Shown here in pieces: positions 26,198-35,179 of a stretch of 64,000 bases of DNA (position 1 is its first letter; every line of letters starts with the position of its first letter). The notes under the pieces are model-generated. The model was given only the letters and a program-made list of their open reading frames with translations, was not told the origin of the DNA and did not search any database. Where the stretch lies: contig NZ_LSJY01000202.1 in NCBI RefSeq assembly GCF_001556865.1, forward strand, positions 205,126-269,125, in the 5' to 3' direction. Position numbers and translations under genes: made by a program. The stretch comes from Sphingobium sp. CCH11-B1 (GTDB lineage: Bacteria > Pseudomonadota > Alphaproteobacteria > Sphingomonadales > Sphingomonadaceae).

Positions 26198-27528
26198 GCG
26201 ACCTTTTCATCATTGGCGCATCGGGAACGAAGGCCTATCGGTCCGCGATGGCGGCCATTTCCGAGAATATCGCGAACGCAAGCACCGCCGGCTACGCCCG
26301 CCGGTCGGTATCCACGGTCGAGTCCGGGTCGTCGACGGCGACTATGGCGACCTATGTCTCGCTCGCCAATTTCGGCGGCACGCAGGTGAAAAGCATCAAC
26401 CGCGCGGCCGACCCCTATCTGGACGCCACCATGCGGTCGACCGGCATGGCGCTGGGCAGCGCGACGGCGCGCCTGCGCTGGCTGAGCGACGCGGAAAATG
26501 CGCTCAACGACAGCAGCACCGGCATCGGCCAGCTGATGAGCGGCATGTATCAGAATTTCGAGAAGCTGGCCGCCAGCCCATCGGACAAGTCGCTGCGCGT
26601 CACCACGCTCGACAGCATCACGCGCGTCGCGCAGGCCTTCAACCAGACCGCGTCCGACCTTCAGACCGTATCCAGCGGCATCGCCACCGAAGCCAATTCG
26701 TCGGTCGATACGATCAACGAATCCCTGTCGGCGCTTGCCAGCATCAACAACAGCCTGCTTCGCGCCCAGCCGGGAACGTCGGCCTATGCGCAGTTGCTGG
26801 ACAGCCGCGACGCCGCGCTTCAGGATCTGTCCGCCAATCTCAACGTGACCGTCACTTTCGGCGCGCATGACAGCGCGCAGATCACTTATGGCAGCCAAAC
26901 GCTGGTCAGCGGCGATCAGGCGACAACCGTCGCCGCGACGGCGGGCACGGACGGCCGACTCTCGCTCACGCTGACGGGTGGCGGGGCGCTCGATACGCCG
27001 GCAAGCGGCACATTGGGCGGACTCTTCTCCGCAGCGGCGACCGTGGCGACGCGGCGAGAAAGCCTGGACAGCCTGGCGGCACAGTTCACCGCCAACCTCA
27101 ATGCCTGGCATGCCCAGGGTCGGACCGATGCCGGGACGGCGGGCACGCCGCTGCTGTCGGGCACGACCGCCGCCACGCTCACCGCGCTCATCAGCGATCC
27201 GACGGCGCTTGCGACCCGGTCCGCCGATGGCAAGCTCAACGGCAATCTGATCGCGGCGAACACCGTCCTGCGCGGCAACGGCAGCGTCGAACAGAATTGG
27301 ACCGCGCTGATCTCCGGGCACGCGACGCTGCTTGCCTCGACCAAGGCGGAACATGACACCGCCACAAGTCGCAACGATCAGGCCGTCGCCGCGCGCGAAG
27401 CCGTCAGCGGCGTCGATCTCGACATGGAGGCGGCGGATCTGCTGCGCATCCAGCAGGCCTATTCGGCCAGCGCCAAGGTGCTTCAGATCGCCAAGGAAAC
27501 CATCGACTCCATCCTCAACATCATCTGA
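26194..27528 (+). CDS. flgK: Hook-filament junction protein FlgK (HAP1)
   Basis: This 444-residue protein has the axial N-terminus (FIIGASGTKAYRSAMAAISENIANASTAGYARRSV) and the FlgK C-terminus (SGVDLDMEAADLLRIQQAYSASAKVLQIAKETIDSIL). Between them is a Thr/Ala-rich domain. It is shorter than enteric FlgK (about 550), in line with the reduced outer domains of FlgE and FliC here. ATGA overlap with flgJ; flgL follows 17 bases later. Confidence 0.95.
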   Translation: MSDLFIIGASGTKAYRSAMAAISENIANASTAGYARRSVSTVESGSSTATMATYVSLANFGGTQVKSINRAADPYLDATMRSTGMALGSATARLRWLSDAENALNDSSTGIGQLMSGMYQNFEKLAASPSDKSLRVTTLDSITRVAQAFNQTASDLQTVSSGIATEANSSVDTINESLSALASINNSLLRAQPGTSAYAQLLDSRDAALQDLSANLNVTVTFGAHDSAQITYGSQTLVSGDQATTVAATAGTDGRLSLTLTGGGALDTPASGTLGGLFSAAATVATRRESLDSLAAQFTANLNAWHAQGRTDAGTAGTPLLSGTTAATLTALISDPTALATRSADGKLNGNLIAANTVLRGNGSVEQNWTALISGHATLLASTKAEHDTATSRNDQAVAAREAVSGVDLDMEAADLLRIQQAYSASAKVLQIAKETIDSILNII

Positions 27529-27545
27529 CCGCGAAAGGCTGACCC

Positions 27546-28391
27546 ATGGTAGGCATCACCAGCAAGATCATGATCGCCGAAATGCGTCGGCAGCAGCAAC
27601 TGTCGCAGAGCATCGTCGATGGTCAGACCGCCATTTCCAGCGGCGTGTCCCTGACCAAGCCGTCGCAGGACGTGCTTGCCTGGGTGCAATTGTCCGAGGT
27701 GGGTCGCGCCCAGGCGCAGCAATCCGCCTGGCAATCCAATGTCAGCTATGGATCGGCCCGCGCCGGCAATGCCGAGGCCAACCTGTCGGAAATGGACAAT
27801 CTGTTGAAGCGCGCGCAGGAACTGGTGACGTCGGCGCGCAACGGGTCGCTGAACGACACCAGCCGCGCGGCGTTGACGGAAGAATTGTCGACCATCCGTA
27901 CGACCGTCAACGAACTGCTGAACCAGAAGGATTATCAGGGTACTCCCGTCTTCGACGACGGACAAAGCGTGCTGGTGCCCGTCAGCCGCGGCCTCAACCT
28001 CGCCGTCGTCGGAACGAAGCAGGAAGTATCGGAAGGCATCGACGTCAACGGCACGCCCATGTCCATCGACGACATCCTGGCCCAGAGCATCGCCGCGATC
28101 CAGAATGGCGGCGACGCCGGGATGGAGGACGCGCTGAAGGCCGTTCAGGCCGCGCAGGGACATATCGTCCTTGAACAGGCCAAGCAGGGCGTGCGCGCCG
28201 ACCGGCTTGAAACGGTGGGCGATCGTCTTACCGACGTCGACCTGGACCTGAGCGACCGTCGGGAAGATCTGCAATCGACCAACCTGCAGGAAGTCATCTC
28301 GCGGGTGCAGGCGCAACTGCTCCAGTTGGAAGCGGCGCAATCGGCCTTCGCCCGCATCAATCGGCAAACCCTGTTCGACCTTATCCGCTAA
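27546..28391 (+). CDS. flgL: Hook-filament junction protein FlgL (HAP3)
   Basis: This 281-residue flagellin-like protein has an N-terminus of ITSKIMIAEMRRQQQLSQSIVDGQTAISSGVSLTKPSQDVLAW, a middle of GNAEANLSEMDNLLKRAQELVTSARNGSL, and a C-terminus of LSDRREDLQSTNLQEVISRVQAQLLQLEAAQSAFARI. It forms the junction between FlgK and the filament. It is the last gene of the flgB-flgL run before the sigma28 promoter of motA. Confidence 0.94.
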   Translation: MVGITSKIMIAEMRRQQQLSQSIVDGQTAISSGVSLTKPSQDVLAWVQLSEVGRAQAQQSAWQSNVSYGSARAGNAEANLSEMDNLLKRAQELVTSARNGSLNDTSRAALTEELSTIRTTVNELLNQKDYQGTPVFDDGQSVLVPVSRGLNLAVVGTKQEVSEGIDVNGTPMSIDDILAQSIAAIQNGGDAGMEDALKAVQAAQGHIVLEQAKQGVRADRLETVGDRLTDVDLDLSDRREDLQSTNLQEVISRVQAQLLQLEAAQSAFARINRQTLFDLIR

Positions 28392-28413
28392 ATAAAAAAG
28401 GCGGCGGCTTTCC

Positions 28414-28440
28414 TAAACCGGATGTCAACCAGGCCGTATT
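28414..28440 (+). promoter_or_regulatory. Sigma28 (FliA) promoter of motA-motB
   Basis: TAAA (28414-28417), exactly 15 bases, then GCCGTATT (28433-28440) fit TAAA-N15-GCCGATAA. The site lies 73 bases before motA, so the stator genes are late class like fliC. Confidence 0.82.
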
Positions 28441-28512
28441 AACCATCTGACAGGCATCCGGTGCGATGCTCAAACGGCTTGGCGCCTTCGGGCCATTTTT
28501 TCGGGGATATTC

Positions 28513-29376
28513 ATGTTCGCAATCATCGGCCTAGTCGTCCTGCTCGGCATGGTGTTCGGCGGCTTCATCTTCACCGGCGGCGACATCGGTCCGGTGCTGC
28601 ACGCGCTTCCCCATGAAATGATCATCATCGGCGGCGCAGCCGTCGGCGCGCTCATCATCGGCAACAGCGGCGCGGACCTCAAGGCGCTGGGCGGCGGCCT
28701 GGGCAAGGTGTTCAAGGGGCCGCAATATAAGAAGCAGGATTTTCTCGACTGCATCTTCCTTGTCAGCAAGCTCATGAAGACGCTGCGGGTCGAAGGGCCG
28801 GTGGCGCTGGAGCCGCATATCGAGGATCCGGCCAGCTCGACCATCTTCTCCGAATATCCCAAGCTGATGAAGGACAAGACGCTGATCCACCTTATCAGCG
28901 ACACGCTGCGCCTGGTGGTCGTGTCGTCCGGCACGCTCGATCCCCACGCGGTCGAGGAGGTGATGGACAACAGCCTCAAGACCCATCATCACGAAGCCCT
29001 GAAGCCCGCCGACAATTTGCAGGGCCTGGCCGACGCCCTCCCCGCGCTCGGCATCGTCGCGGCGGTGCTGGGCGTGGTCAAGACCATGGGCTCGATCGAC
29101 CAGCCGCCATCGGTGCTGGGCGCGATGATCGGCTCGGCGCTGGTCGGCACTTTCCTCGGCGTGCTGCTTGCCTATGGCATGGTCAACCCCTTCGCCAATC
29201 GTTGCCGCGCGGTGATCGAGCAGGACGGCGCCATGTATCATGTCGTCAAGCAGATCATCATCGCCTCGCTCCACGGCCATCCCCAGCCGCTGGTGATCGA
29301 AGCCGCGCGCTCCAGCCTGATGCACGCCAATCAGCCCGGCTTTGCCGAGGTGTTTGACGGCATGCGGGGCAAATAA
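28513..29376 (+). CDS. motA: Flagellar motor stator protein MotA
   Basis: This 287-residue protein has four transmembrane segments (about residues 1-22, 30-50, 170-192 and 200-222) and a cytoplasmic loop. Motifs: LPHEMIIIGGAAVGALIIGN, KTHHHEALKPADNLQGLADALPALGIVAAVLGVVKTMGSI and MIGSALVGTFLGVLLAYGMVNPFA. It is closer to E. coli-type long MotA (295) than the small homologue at 19194. It forms the proton channel with MotB; the two genes are 3 bases apart. Ribosome site GGGGAT. Confidence 0.96.
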   Translation: MFAIIGLVVLLGMVFGGFIFTGGDIGPVLHALPHEMIIIGGAAVGALIIGNSGADLKALGGGLGKVFKGPQYKKQDFLDCIFLVSKLMKTLRVEGPVALEPHIEDPASSTIFSEYPKLMKDKTLIHLISDTLRLVVVSSGTLDPHAVEEVMDNSLKTHHHEALKPADNLQGLADALPALGIVAAVLGVVKTMGSIDQPPSVLGAMIGSALVGTFLGVLLAYGMVNPFANRCRAVIEQDGAMYHVVKQIIIASLHGHPQPLVIEAARSSLMHANQPGFAEVFDGMRGK

Positions 29377-29379
29377 GCG

Positions 29380-30426
29380 ATGGCCGAGAAGAAGCGCGGC
29401 GCGAACGAGCCCGAACCCAGGCCGATCATCGTCAAGAAGATCATCGTCGATGGCCATGGCGGCCATCATGGCGGCGCATGGAAGGTCGCCTATGCCGACT
29501 TCGTGACGGCGATGATGGCCTTCTTCCTGCTGATGTGGCTGCTGGGCGCGACCACCGAAAAGCAGCGCAAGGGCCTGGCCGACTATTTCACGCCGACGCT
29601 GGTCGAGCTGAAGATGGCGTCGGCCGGTTCGACTGGCTTGATGGGCGGCGACAGCATGATGAGCAAGGAAAATTACCCGACCACAGGCGGCCAGGGCAAT
29701 CTTGCCATCACCATCCCGCGCGACGCCACCGGCACCAAGGATCAGGGCGGAAAGGCGACGCGCGCCGCCGACCGGCAGAAGTTCGAGGCGATCAAGAAGA
29801 GCCTTGAGGAGCGCATGGCGAAGAAGGGCTTGGCCAAGCTGCGCCGCAACATCCGCTTCACCGAAACGCGCGAGGGACTGCGCATCGACCTGATCGACGA
29901 AGCCGATTTCGCCATGTTCAAGTCGGGCACGGACCAGTTGGTGCCGCAGGCGCGGGCGCTGATCGCGGAAGTGTCGCAAGCGCTTCAGACCATGCCCAAC
30001 CCATTGATCGTGCGCGGCCATACCGATGGCCTGCCCTATGCGGCCGGTCGGACGATGAACAACTGGATGCTCTCTTCCGCACGCGCCGAATCGACGCGTC
30101 AGGTGCTGAGCCAGAGCGGTATTCCCAACGCCCGCTTCGCCCGGATCGAAGGGGTCGCCGACCGCGAACCCTTCATCAAGAACGATGCCTATGACCCCCG
30201 CAACCGACGCATGTCGATCATCCTGGGCTGGACCCGGGGCGGCGGCAGCGGCGACGACGAAATGGACGCGGAAACCCGCGCCGCGATCAAGGAACGGGAC
30301 GATCCGGCCAGGGTCGCGAAGGAAGCCGCGCGCAAGCTCGACATGGGCGGCACCGCATTGCCAAGCGGCGTCCAGCTGATCAATCCCACCGCCAGCAGCC
30401 ATGAAGGCAAGGTCGGCAAGCATTAA
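29380..30426 (+). CDS. motB: Flagellar motor stator protein MotB
   Basis: This 348-residue protein has a cytoplasmic start with a His/Gly-rich stretch (GHGGHHGGAWK). One transmembrane helix carries the essential proton-binding Asp40 (VAYADFVTAMMAFFLLMWLL), then the plug region and an OmpA-like peptidoglycan-binding domain (residues about 170-285: GLRIDLIDEADFAMFKSGTDQL, IVRGHTDGLPY, NNWMLSSARAESTRQVL). A charged C-terminal tail extends beyond residue 300. It anchors the stator to the cell wall. Confidence 0.96.
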   Translation: MAEKKRGANEPEPRPIIVKKIIVDGHGGHHGGAWKVAYADFVTAMMAFFLLMWLLGATTEKQRKGLADYFTPTLVELKMASAGSTGLMGGDSMMSKENYPTTGGQGNLAITIPRDATGTKDQGGKATRAADRQKFEAIKKSLEERMAKKGLAKLRRNIRFTETREGLRIDLIDEADFAMFKSGTDQLVPQARALIAEVSQALQTMPNPLIVRGHTDGLPYAAGRTMNNWMLSSARAESTRQVLSQSGIPNARFARIEGVADREPFIKNDAYDPRNRRMSIILGWTRGGGSGDDEMDAETRAAIKERDDPARVAKEAARKLDMGGTALPSGVQLINPTASSHEGKVGKH

Positions 30427-30698
30427 ATATACGGGCATTGGGCTTGCCGAGGGCGACGCCGCCTCCCTTCCACATGTCGGGCACCAGGGCGCTGCCCCTG
30501 TGCTGTCGTGGAAAATCAACCCATAGGGGCACAGCAGCGGATGGGCGTCGGGATCGGCGGCATCGCTCCTGAGGCGCGGGCGCGGGACAATATTCGACCA
30601 CCGCCCGATGGTGTCGGATGACAGGCTTGTCAGTGCTTCATCCGACATGTCACTTGCACATCATCGCACAGTACCGCTTCAACCGCAGGACGAGCCCG

Positions 30699-31595
30699 AT
30701 GATAAATTGCGAATTGCTTGATCTAAGGGCCTTGGTCGCGGTGGCTGAAGGCCGCAGTTTTCATCGTGCGGCACAGCAACTGAACCTGTCGCAACCTGCG
30801 CTCAGCAGGCGTATTCAGAAGCTGGAGCATTCGGTCGGCACTGTCCTGATAGAACGCACCACCCGCCACGTCCGCCTCACCGCGGCGGGTCGGGAAGTGG
30901 TGCCGCTCATCCGGCGCATGCTGGATGAAGTGGACGGATCTCTGGTCGGGCTAATGGCGGACGGCGAACGGCAGGCAGGCCGCATCACGCTCGCGAGCGT
31001 GCCAAGCGCGACCGTGCGTTTCCTTCCTGAAGTGCTGCAACGGTTCGGGCAGGACTATCGCAACACCCGCGTCCGGATCCTCGATCTGTCCGCGACGGAC
31101 TGCGCGGAAGCGGTCCGCACCGGGGAGGCCGAATTCGGCTTGTCCTTGCCGGTGTCGACCGATGCCGACCTGTCATACGAGCCGCTGCACGACGATCCCT
31201 ATGGTCTCGTCTGCCGGAAGGACGATCCGCTTGCGTCGATGGCGGATGTCGCGTGGAGCGATCTGGCGGATTTGCGCCTCGTCACCGTGCATAGGGCCAG
31301 TGGCAACCGGACGACGCTGGAGGCCGGGTTGGCGGCGCAAGGCATTCATCTGACCTGGTTCTATGAAGTCACGCGGCTCACCTCCGCGCTCGCCCTTGTC
31401 GACGCGGGGCTGGGGCCGTCGATCCTGCCCCGGCTCGCCTGCGCCGGGCCGGAAGCGCGCGACCTTGTCTGGCGGCCCTTGGGAGAGCCCGTAATTTTTC
31501 GGACCATCGGTCTTCTCAAACGGCCGTCCGCGCCCATTTCTCCTGCCGCGGCACGCCTCGTCACGCTTCTGGCGGAGGCTTGGCAGGCGGCGTGA
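30699..31595 (+). CDS. LysR-family transcriptional regulator
   Basis: This protein of about 298 residues has an N-terminal winged helix-turn-helix (LRALVAVAEGRSFHRAAQQLNLSQPALSRRIQKLEHSVG) and a C-terminal effector-binding domain (about residues 90-298; GRITLASVPSATVRFLPEVLQRF). The frame extends 27 codons further upstream, but the ATG at 30699 gives the usual LysR N-terminus. It is convergent with the DctA-type transporter gene and overlaps it by 35 bases at the 3' ends. The target is unknown; the neighbouring organic-acid transport genes are natural candidates. Confidence 0.93.
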   Translation: MINCELLDLRALVAVAEGRSFHRAAQQLNLSQPALSRRIQKLEHSVGTVLIERTTRHVRLTAAGREVVPLIRRMLDEVDGSLVGLMADGERQAGRITLASVPSATVRFLPEVLQRFGQDYRNTRVRILDLSATDCAEAVRTGEAEFGLSLPVSTDADLSYEPLHDDPYGLVCRKDDPLASMADVAWSDLADLRLVTVHRASGNRTTLEAGLAAQGIHLTWFYEVTRLTSALALVDAGLGPSILPRLACAGPEARDLVWRPLGEPVIFRTIGLLKRPSAPISPAAARLVTLLAEAWQAA

Positions 31596-32805
31596 TCCGC
31601 TCGATCCGGGCTCCGTCCCATCGTGCCACCAGCAAGGTGGCGCTGATGTTCGCCAGACCGCTGGTCGTCGCGCGGATGGGCGAGAGGATGCGATCCACCG
31701 CGATCAGCATCGCAGCTGCGCTCAAGGGGATATCCGGCAGCAGGGACAAGGTCAGCAAAAGCGCCGAGAAGCCGCTGCCAGTCACGCCGGCCGCCGTCTT
31801 CGACGTCGCCAGCATGACCAGCAGGTAAGGCGCCAGCCTGTCGGGCGGCAAGGGGATGCCGAGCGCTTCCGACAGGAACAATGTTGCGACAACGAGATAG
31901 ACAGCCGTTCCGGCGAGATTGAGCGTGTAGCCGAGCGGCACGGTCAGGCCGACGACCGCCGGACTGACGCCCATCGCCTCCAGCTTCGTTATGAGCCGCG
32001 GAAGAACCACTTCGCTCGACGACGTGCCGACCACGATCAGCAATTCGTCCCGGAAATGACGCAGCAGCGCCCAGCCATGCAGGCCAGTGGCGATCTGTAC
32101 GGTAAGGACGAGGATGCCGGCAAGAACGAGGCAGGCGACCGCGAGCGTGGCGACCAGCATGCCCAGTGAACCGATGAAGCCGATGCCATAGGCCCCGACC
32201 GTGTAGGCGATGGCGCCGAAGGCTCCGACCGGGGCCAGGCGGACGAGAAAGCCGAAGATCGCGAACTGCAACTGCGTAAGCGCTCGAAGTCCCTTCGCGA
32301 TCGGTTCTCCCGCCGGGCCGATGCGGATGAGGCCGAAGCCGACCAGCCCGGCGATGAAAAGCACGGGAAGGACATCCCCCGCCGTAAAGGCGGAGAAGAA
32401 GGTGTCCGGAATCATCCGCAGCAGGAAATCGCCCGGTCCATTGATCGGCGCGCCGCTCTGCTGGACATGCGGCGCAACGTCCAAGGCGACCGACCTCAGA
32501 TTCAGCCCCGTGCCCGGCTGCATCACCATGCCGACCATCATGCCCGACAGCAGGGCGACCATGGTTATGGCCAGGAAGATGACGAGCGCACGGGCGATGG
32601 TGGAGCCTGTGCGCAATGCGCCGCCATGGAGCACGATCCCGTTGACGATAGTGCAGAAGAGGATCGGGGGAACCATCATCCGCATGATCTTTATGAAGGC
32701 AAGCCCAAGCGGCGCGAGCGCGATGCCCGCCGCCGGCCAGGCATAGCCAAGCACTGTGCCGGCCAGCACCCCCACCACCATCTGCACATAAAGCTGACGG
32801 AACAA
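31561..32805 (-). CDS. Dicarboxylate/amino acid:cation symporter (DctA/GltP family)
   Basis: This protein of about 414 residues of the DAACS family has hydrophobic helices throughout and the family signatures: a Ser-rich loop VVGTSSSEVVLPRLITKLEAMG, then VPLGYTLNLAGTAVYL and the re-entrant/TM8 region AVDRILSPIRATTSGLANISATLLVARW. It imports C4-dicarboxylates or acidic amino acids with protons or Na+. The start is most likely the TTG at 32805: GGGGAGG lies 5 bases upstream of it, while the TTG 8 codons earlier and no nearby ATG have support. The divergent gene is the substrate-binding lipoprotein at 32959. Confidence 0.92.
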   Translation of the reverse strand: MFRQLYVQMVVGVLAGTVLGYAWPAAGIALAPLGLAFIKIMRMMVPPILFCTIVNGIVLHGGALRTGSTIARALVIFLAITMVALLSGMMVGMVMQPGTGLNLRSVALDVAPHVQQSGAPINGPGDFLLRMIPDTFFSAFTAGDVLPVLFIAGLVGFGLIRIGPAGEPIAKGLRALTQLQFAIFGFLVRLAPVGAFGAIAYTVGAYGIGFIGSLGMLVATLAVACLVLAGILVLTVQIATGLHGWALLRHFRDELLIVVGTSSSEVVLPRLITKLEAMGVSPAVVGLTVPLGYTLNLAGTAVYLVVATLFLSEALGIPLPPDRLAPYLLVMLATSKTAAGVTGSGFSALLLTLSLLPDIPLSAAAMLIAVDRILSPIRATTSGLANISATLLVARWDGARIERITPPAKPPPEA

Positions 32806-32958
32806 TCGCGCCTCCCCATTTATGCGCAAAATGGATCACATGGCCCATTCATTGCATTTGATAAAAATATTGGGCGGCGCGTAGATCGTCAACACAATGC
32901 GCTGCCGGTCGCGTCACAAGCGGCCACAGCGAAGAGGCCGAAGAGAGGAGAGGCGGCA

Positions 32959-33816
32959 ATGCGCTCGCCAGATGAGCGACTTGGCATGACCGGGTCGACA
33001 CGCACGACGCGGCGCGCATTTTGTCGCATGCCGATGCTGGCGGCGGCAGCCCTCCTGCTGGCCGGCTGCCAGACCCATGCCGGCTCCTCGGCGCGCCCCG
33101 CCGAACTTCACGTCTTTACCTCGGGCGGATTCAGCGCCGCCTTCGACACCCTGGCGTCGCAATATAGCGCCCAGACCGGCATCAGGATCGTGACCGGCCA
33201 TGGCCCGTCGATGGGCGATACGGCCAACGCCATTCCCGCCCGCCTCGCCCGGCGTGAGCCCGCCGATGTCGTCATCCTCGCCCGTTCCGCGCTGGACAAG
33301 CTGGCCGCCGCGGGTCAGGTGGCGCCCGGCACGGAGATCGACCTTGGCCTGTCCAAGATCGCGGTCGCGGTAAAGGAAGGCGCGCCCCTTCCCGACATTT
33401 CGACGGCCGAGGCCGTACGGGCGACATTGCTCAAGGCCAAGTCCGTCGCCTGGTCCGACAGTGCCAGCGGCGTCTATATCCAGACGACCATGCTCGACCG
33501 GCTGGGCGTCGCCGATCAGGTCCGTCCCAAGGGCACGATGATCCCGGCGACCCCGGTGGGGGAAATCGTCGCCCAGGGCAAGGCCGAGATCGGCTTTCAG
33601 CAACTGTCCGAGCTGAAGCCGGTCAAGGGCATCCGCATCGTCGGCCTGCTGCCCGATTCGCTTCAGAAAGTGACGCCCTTTTCCGGCGGTGTTGTCGCCT
33701 ATTCGCCTCGCCAAAAGCCGGCCAAGGCGCTCCTCGCCTATCTTTCTTCCCCCAGGGCCTATGCGGCGATCCGCGACACGGGCCTGGAACCGGCATCGCA
33801 AAAGGTGACCCCATGA
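32959..33816 (+). CDS. Lipoprotein periplasmic substrate-binding protein (ModA-like fold)
   Basis: This 285-residue protein has a leader with RR and a lipobox (LLLAGC, Cys at about residue 37), so it is a probable membrane-anchored lipoprotein. The type-2 periplasmic binding fold resembles ModA-like proteins (LHVFTSGGFSAAFDTLASQYSAQTG, then VILARSALDKLAAAGQV, SGVYIQTTMLDRLGV, GEIVAQGKAEIGFQQLSEL). No ABC permease or ATPase is nearby; instead its stop overlaps the ATG of an MHS-type MFS permease. I therefore do not call it a molybdate protein. It probably captures an organic anion for the neighbouring carriers. Strong ribosome site GAGGAGAGG. Confidence 0.85.
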   Translation: MRSPDERLGMTGSTRTTRRAFCRMPMLAAAALLLAGCQTHAGSSARPAELHVFTSGGFSAAFDTLASQYSAQTGIRIVTGHGPSMGDTANAIPARLARREPADVVILARSALDKLAAAGQVAPGTEIDLGLSKIAVAVKEGAPLPDISTAEAVRATLLKAKSVAWSDSASGVYIQTTMLDRLGVADQVRPKGTMIPATPVGEIVAQGKAEIGFQQLSELKPVKGIRIVGLLPDSLQKVTPFSGGVVAYSPRQKPAKALLAYLSSPRAYAAIRDTGLEPASQKVTP

Positions 33817-35129
33817 CCGCGCACAGCATTTCGTCGTCCACCGATCGTCCGGCGGAAGACGCCGAAAAGAAGAAGTCGGCCTTCAAGTCCATTTTCATCG
33901 TTGCCAGCGGCAACTTCCTGGAGATGTTCGACTTCATGGTGTTCGGCTATTACGCCACCTACATCTCGAAGGCGTTCTTTCCGACAGGCAGCGAGTTTGC
34001 GTCGCTCCTGCTGACGCTGATGACCTTCGGTGCTGGCTTCCTGATGCGCCCCGTCGGCGCGCTGGTGCTGGGCGCCTATGTCGATCATCATGGTCGCCGC
34101 AAGGGGCTTTTGCTGGTGCTTGGCCTGATGGCGCTGGGCACGCTCGCCATCGCGGTCACCCCGACCTATGAACAGATCGGCCTTGCCGCGCCGATCATCA
34201 TCCTGGTCGGACGCCTGATCCAAGGCCTGTCCGCCGGCGTGGAGGTGGGCGGCGTATCCGTCTATCTCAATGAAATCGCACCGCCGCACCGCAAGGGCTT
34301 CTTCACGTCGTGGCAATCCGCCAGCCAGCAGGCAGCGGTGGTGTTCGCCGCACTCATCGGCCTTGCGGTTTCGACCAGCCTGTCGCCCGAAACGATGCAG
34401 GCCTGGGGCTGGCGCGTGCCCTTCATCATCGGCTGCGTGATGATCCCCTTCCTGTTCGTCATCCGCACCCATGTCGAGGAAACCGAGGCGTTCCTGAACC
34501 GCAAGGAGCATCCGCAGATCGGCCAGATCATGCGCATCATCGGCGCCAACTGGGGCATCGTCCTCCAGGGTGCGCTGATGGCGGTGATGACCACGGTCTT
34601 TTTCTACATGATCACCGCCTACACCCCGACCTTCGGCAGCAAGGTGCTGAACCTGGGTGCGGGCGAAAGCCTCTTCGTCACCGCCTGCGTTGGCGTCACC
34701 AACTTCGTCCTGCTGCCGGTCATGGGCGCGCTGTCGGACAAGATCGGCCGCCGCCCGCTGCTGATCACCGCCACGCTGCTTGGCGCGGCACTCGCCTATC
34801 CGCTGATGAGCTGGCTGGTGGCCGCGCCGACCTTTGGCAAGCTGCTGGCCGTCGAGCTTCTGCTGGCGGCGATCTACGCCACCTACAACGGCGCCTTCAT
34901 CGTCTATCTGACCGAAGTGATCCCCGGCCATGTCCGCACCGTCGGCTTCAGCCTGGCCTACAGCATGGCGACCGCGATCTTCGGCGGCTTCACGCCGGCG
35001 ATCAGCACCGCCCTGATCGGCGCGACGGGGGACAAGGCGATCCCCGGCGCCTGGTGCGCCGCCGCCGCCTTGCTGTCCCTGCTCGCGCTGCTGATCGGCA
35101 GCCGGGTCAACCGGGCAAAGGCCGAATAA
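33813..35129 (+). CDS. MFS permease, metabolite:H+ symporter (MHS) family
   Basis: This 438-residue protein has 12 transmembrane helices. MHS-type motifs: ASGNFLEMFDFMVFGYYATYISKAFF at the first helix, DHHGRRKGLLLVLGLMALGT in loop 2-3, and GRLIQGLSAGVEVGGVSVYLNEIAP in helix 4-5. Relatives carry citrate, tricarballylate, alpha-ketoglutarate, shikimate or proline; substrate here is unknown. Translationally coupled (ATGA) to the binding lipoprotein, and followed 50 bases later by a TonB receptor, so the three genes could move one solute across both membranes. Confidence 0.9.
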   Translation: MTAHSISSSTDRPAEDAEKKKSAFKSIFIVASGNFLEMFDFMVFGYYATYISKAFFPTGSEFASLLLTLMTFGAGFLMRPVGALVLGAYVDHHGRRKGLLLVLGLMALGTLAIAVTPTYEQIGLAAPIIILVGRLIQGLSAGVEVGGVSVYLNEIAPPHRKGFFTSWQSASQQAAVVFAALIGLAVSTSLSPETMQAWGWRVPFIIGCVMIPFLFVIRTHVEETEAFLNRKEHPQIGQIMRIIGANWGIVLQGALMAVMTTVFFYMITAYTPTFGSKVLNLGAGESLFVTACVGVTNFVLLPVMGALSDKIGRRPLLITATLLGAALAYPLMSWLVAAPTFGKLLAVELLLAAIYATYNGAFIVYLTEVIPGHVRTVGFSLAYSMATAIFGGFTPAISTALIGATGDKAIPGAWCAAAALLSLLALLIGSRVNRAKAE

Positions 35130-35179
35130 CCGCAGATTGATCGAATTCGACATAACAACATAAAATTGGGAGACTGAAG

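Noticed and set aside
28531..30648. A 705-codon minus-strand frame across motA and motB, beginning in the intergenic region before the LysR gene
   Set aside because: Most of it is antisense to motA-motB. The first about 70 residues (HPLLCPYGLIFHDSTG) lie in the gap and look mildly protein-like, but match nothing known and have no good start signal.
32959..33816. Calling the lipoprotein a molybdate-binding ModA
   Set aside because: The fold resembles ModA, but no modB or modC is present and the gene is coupled to an MHS-type permease.
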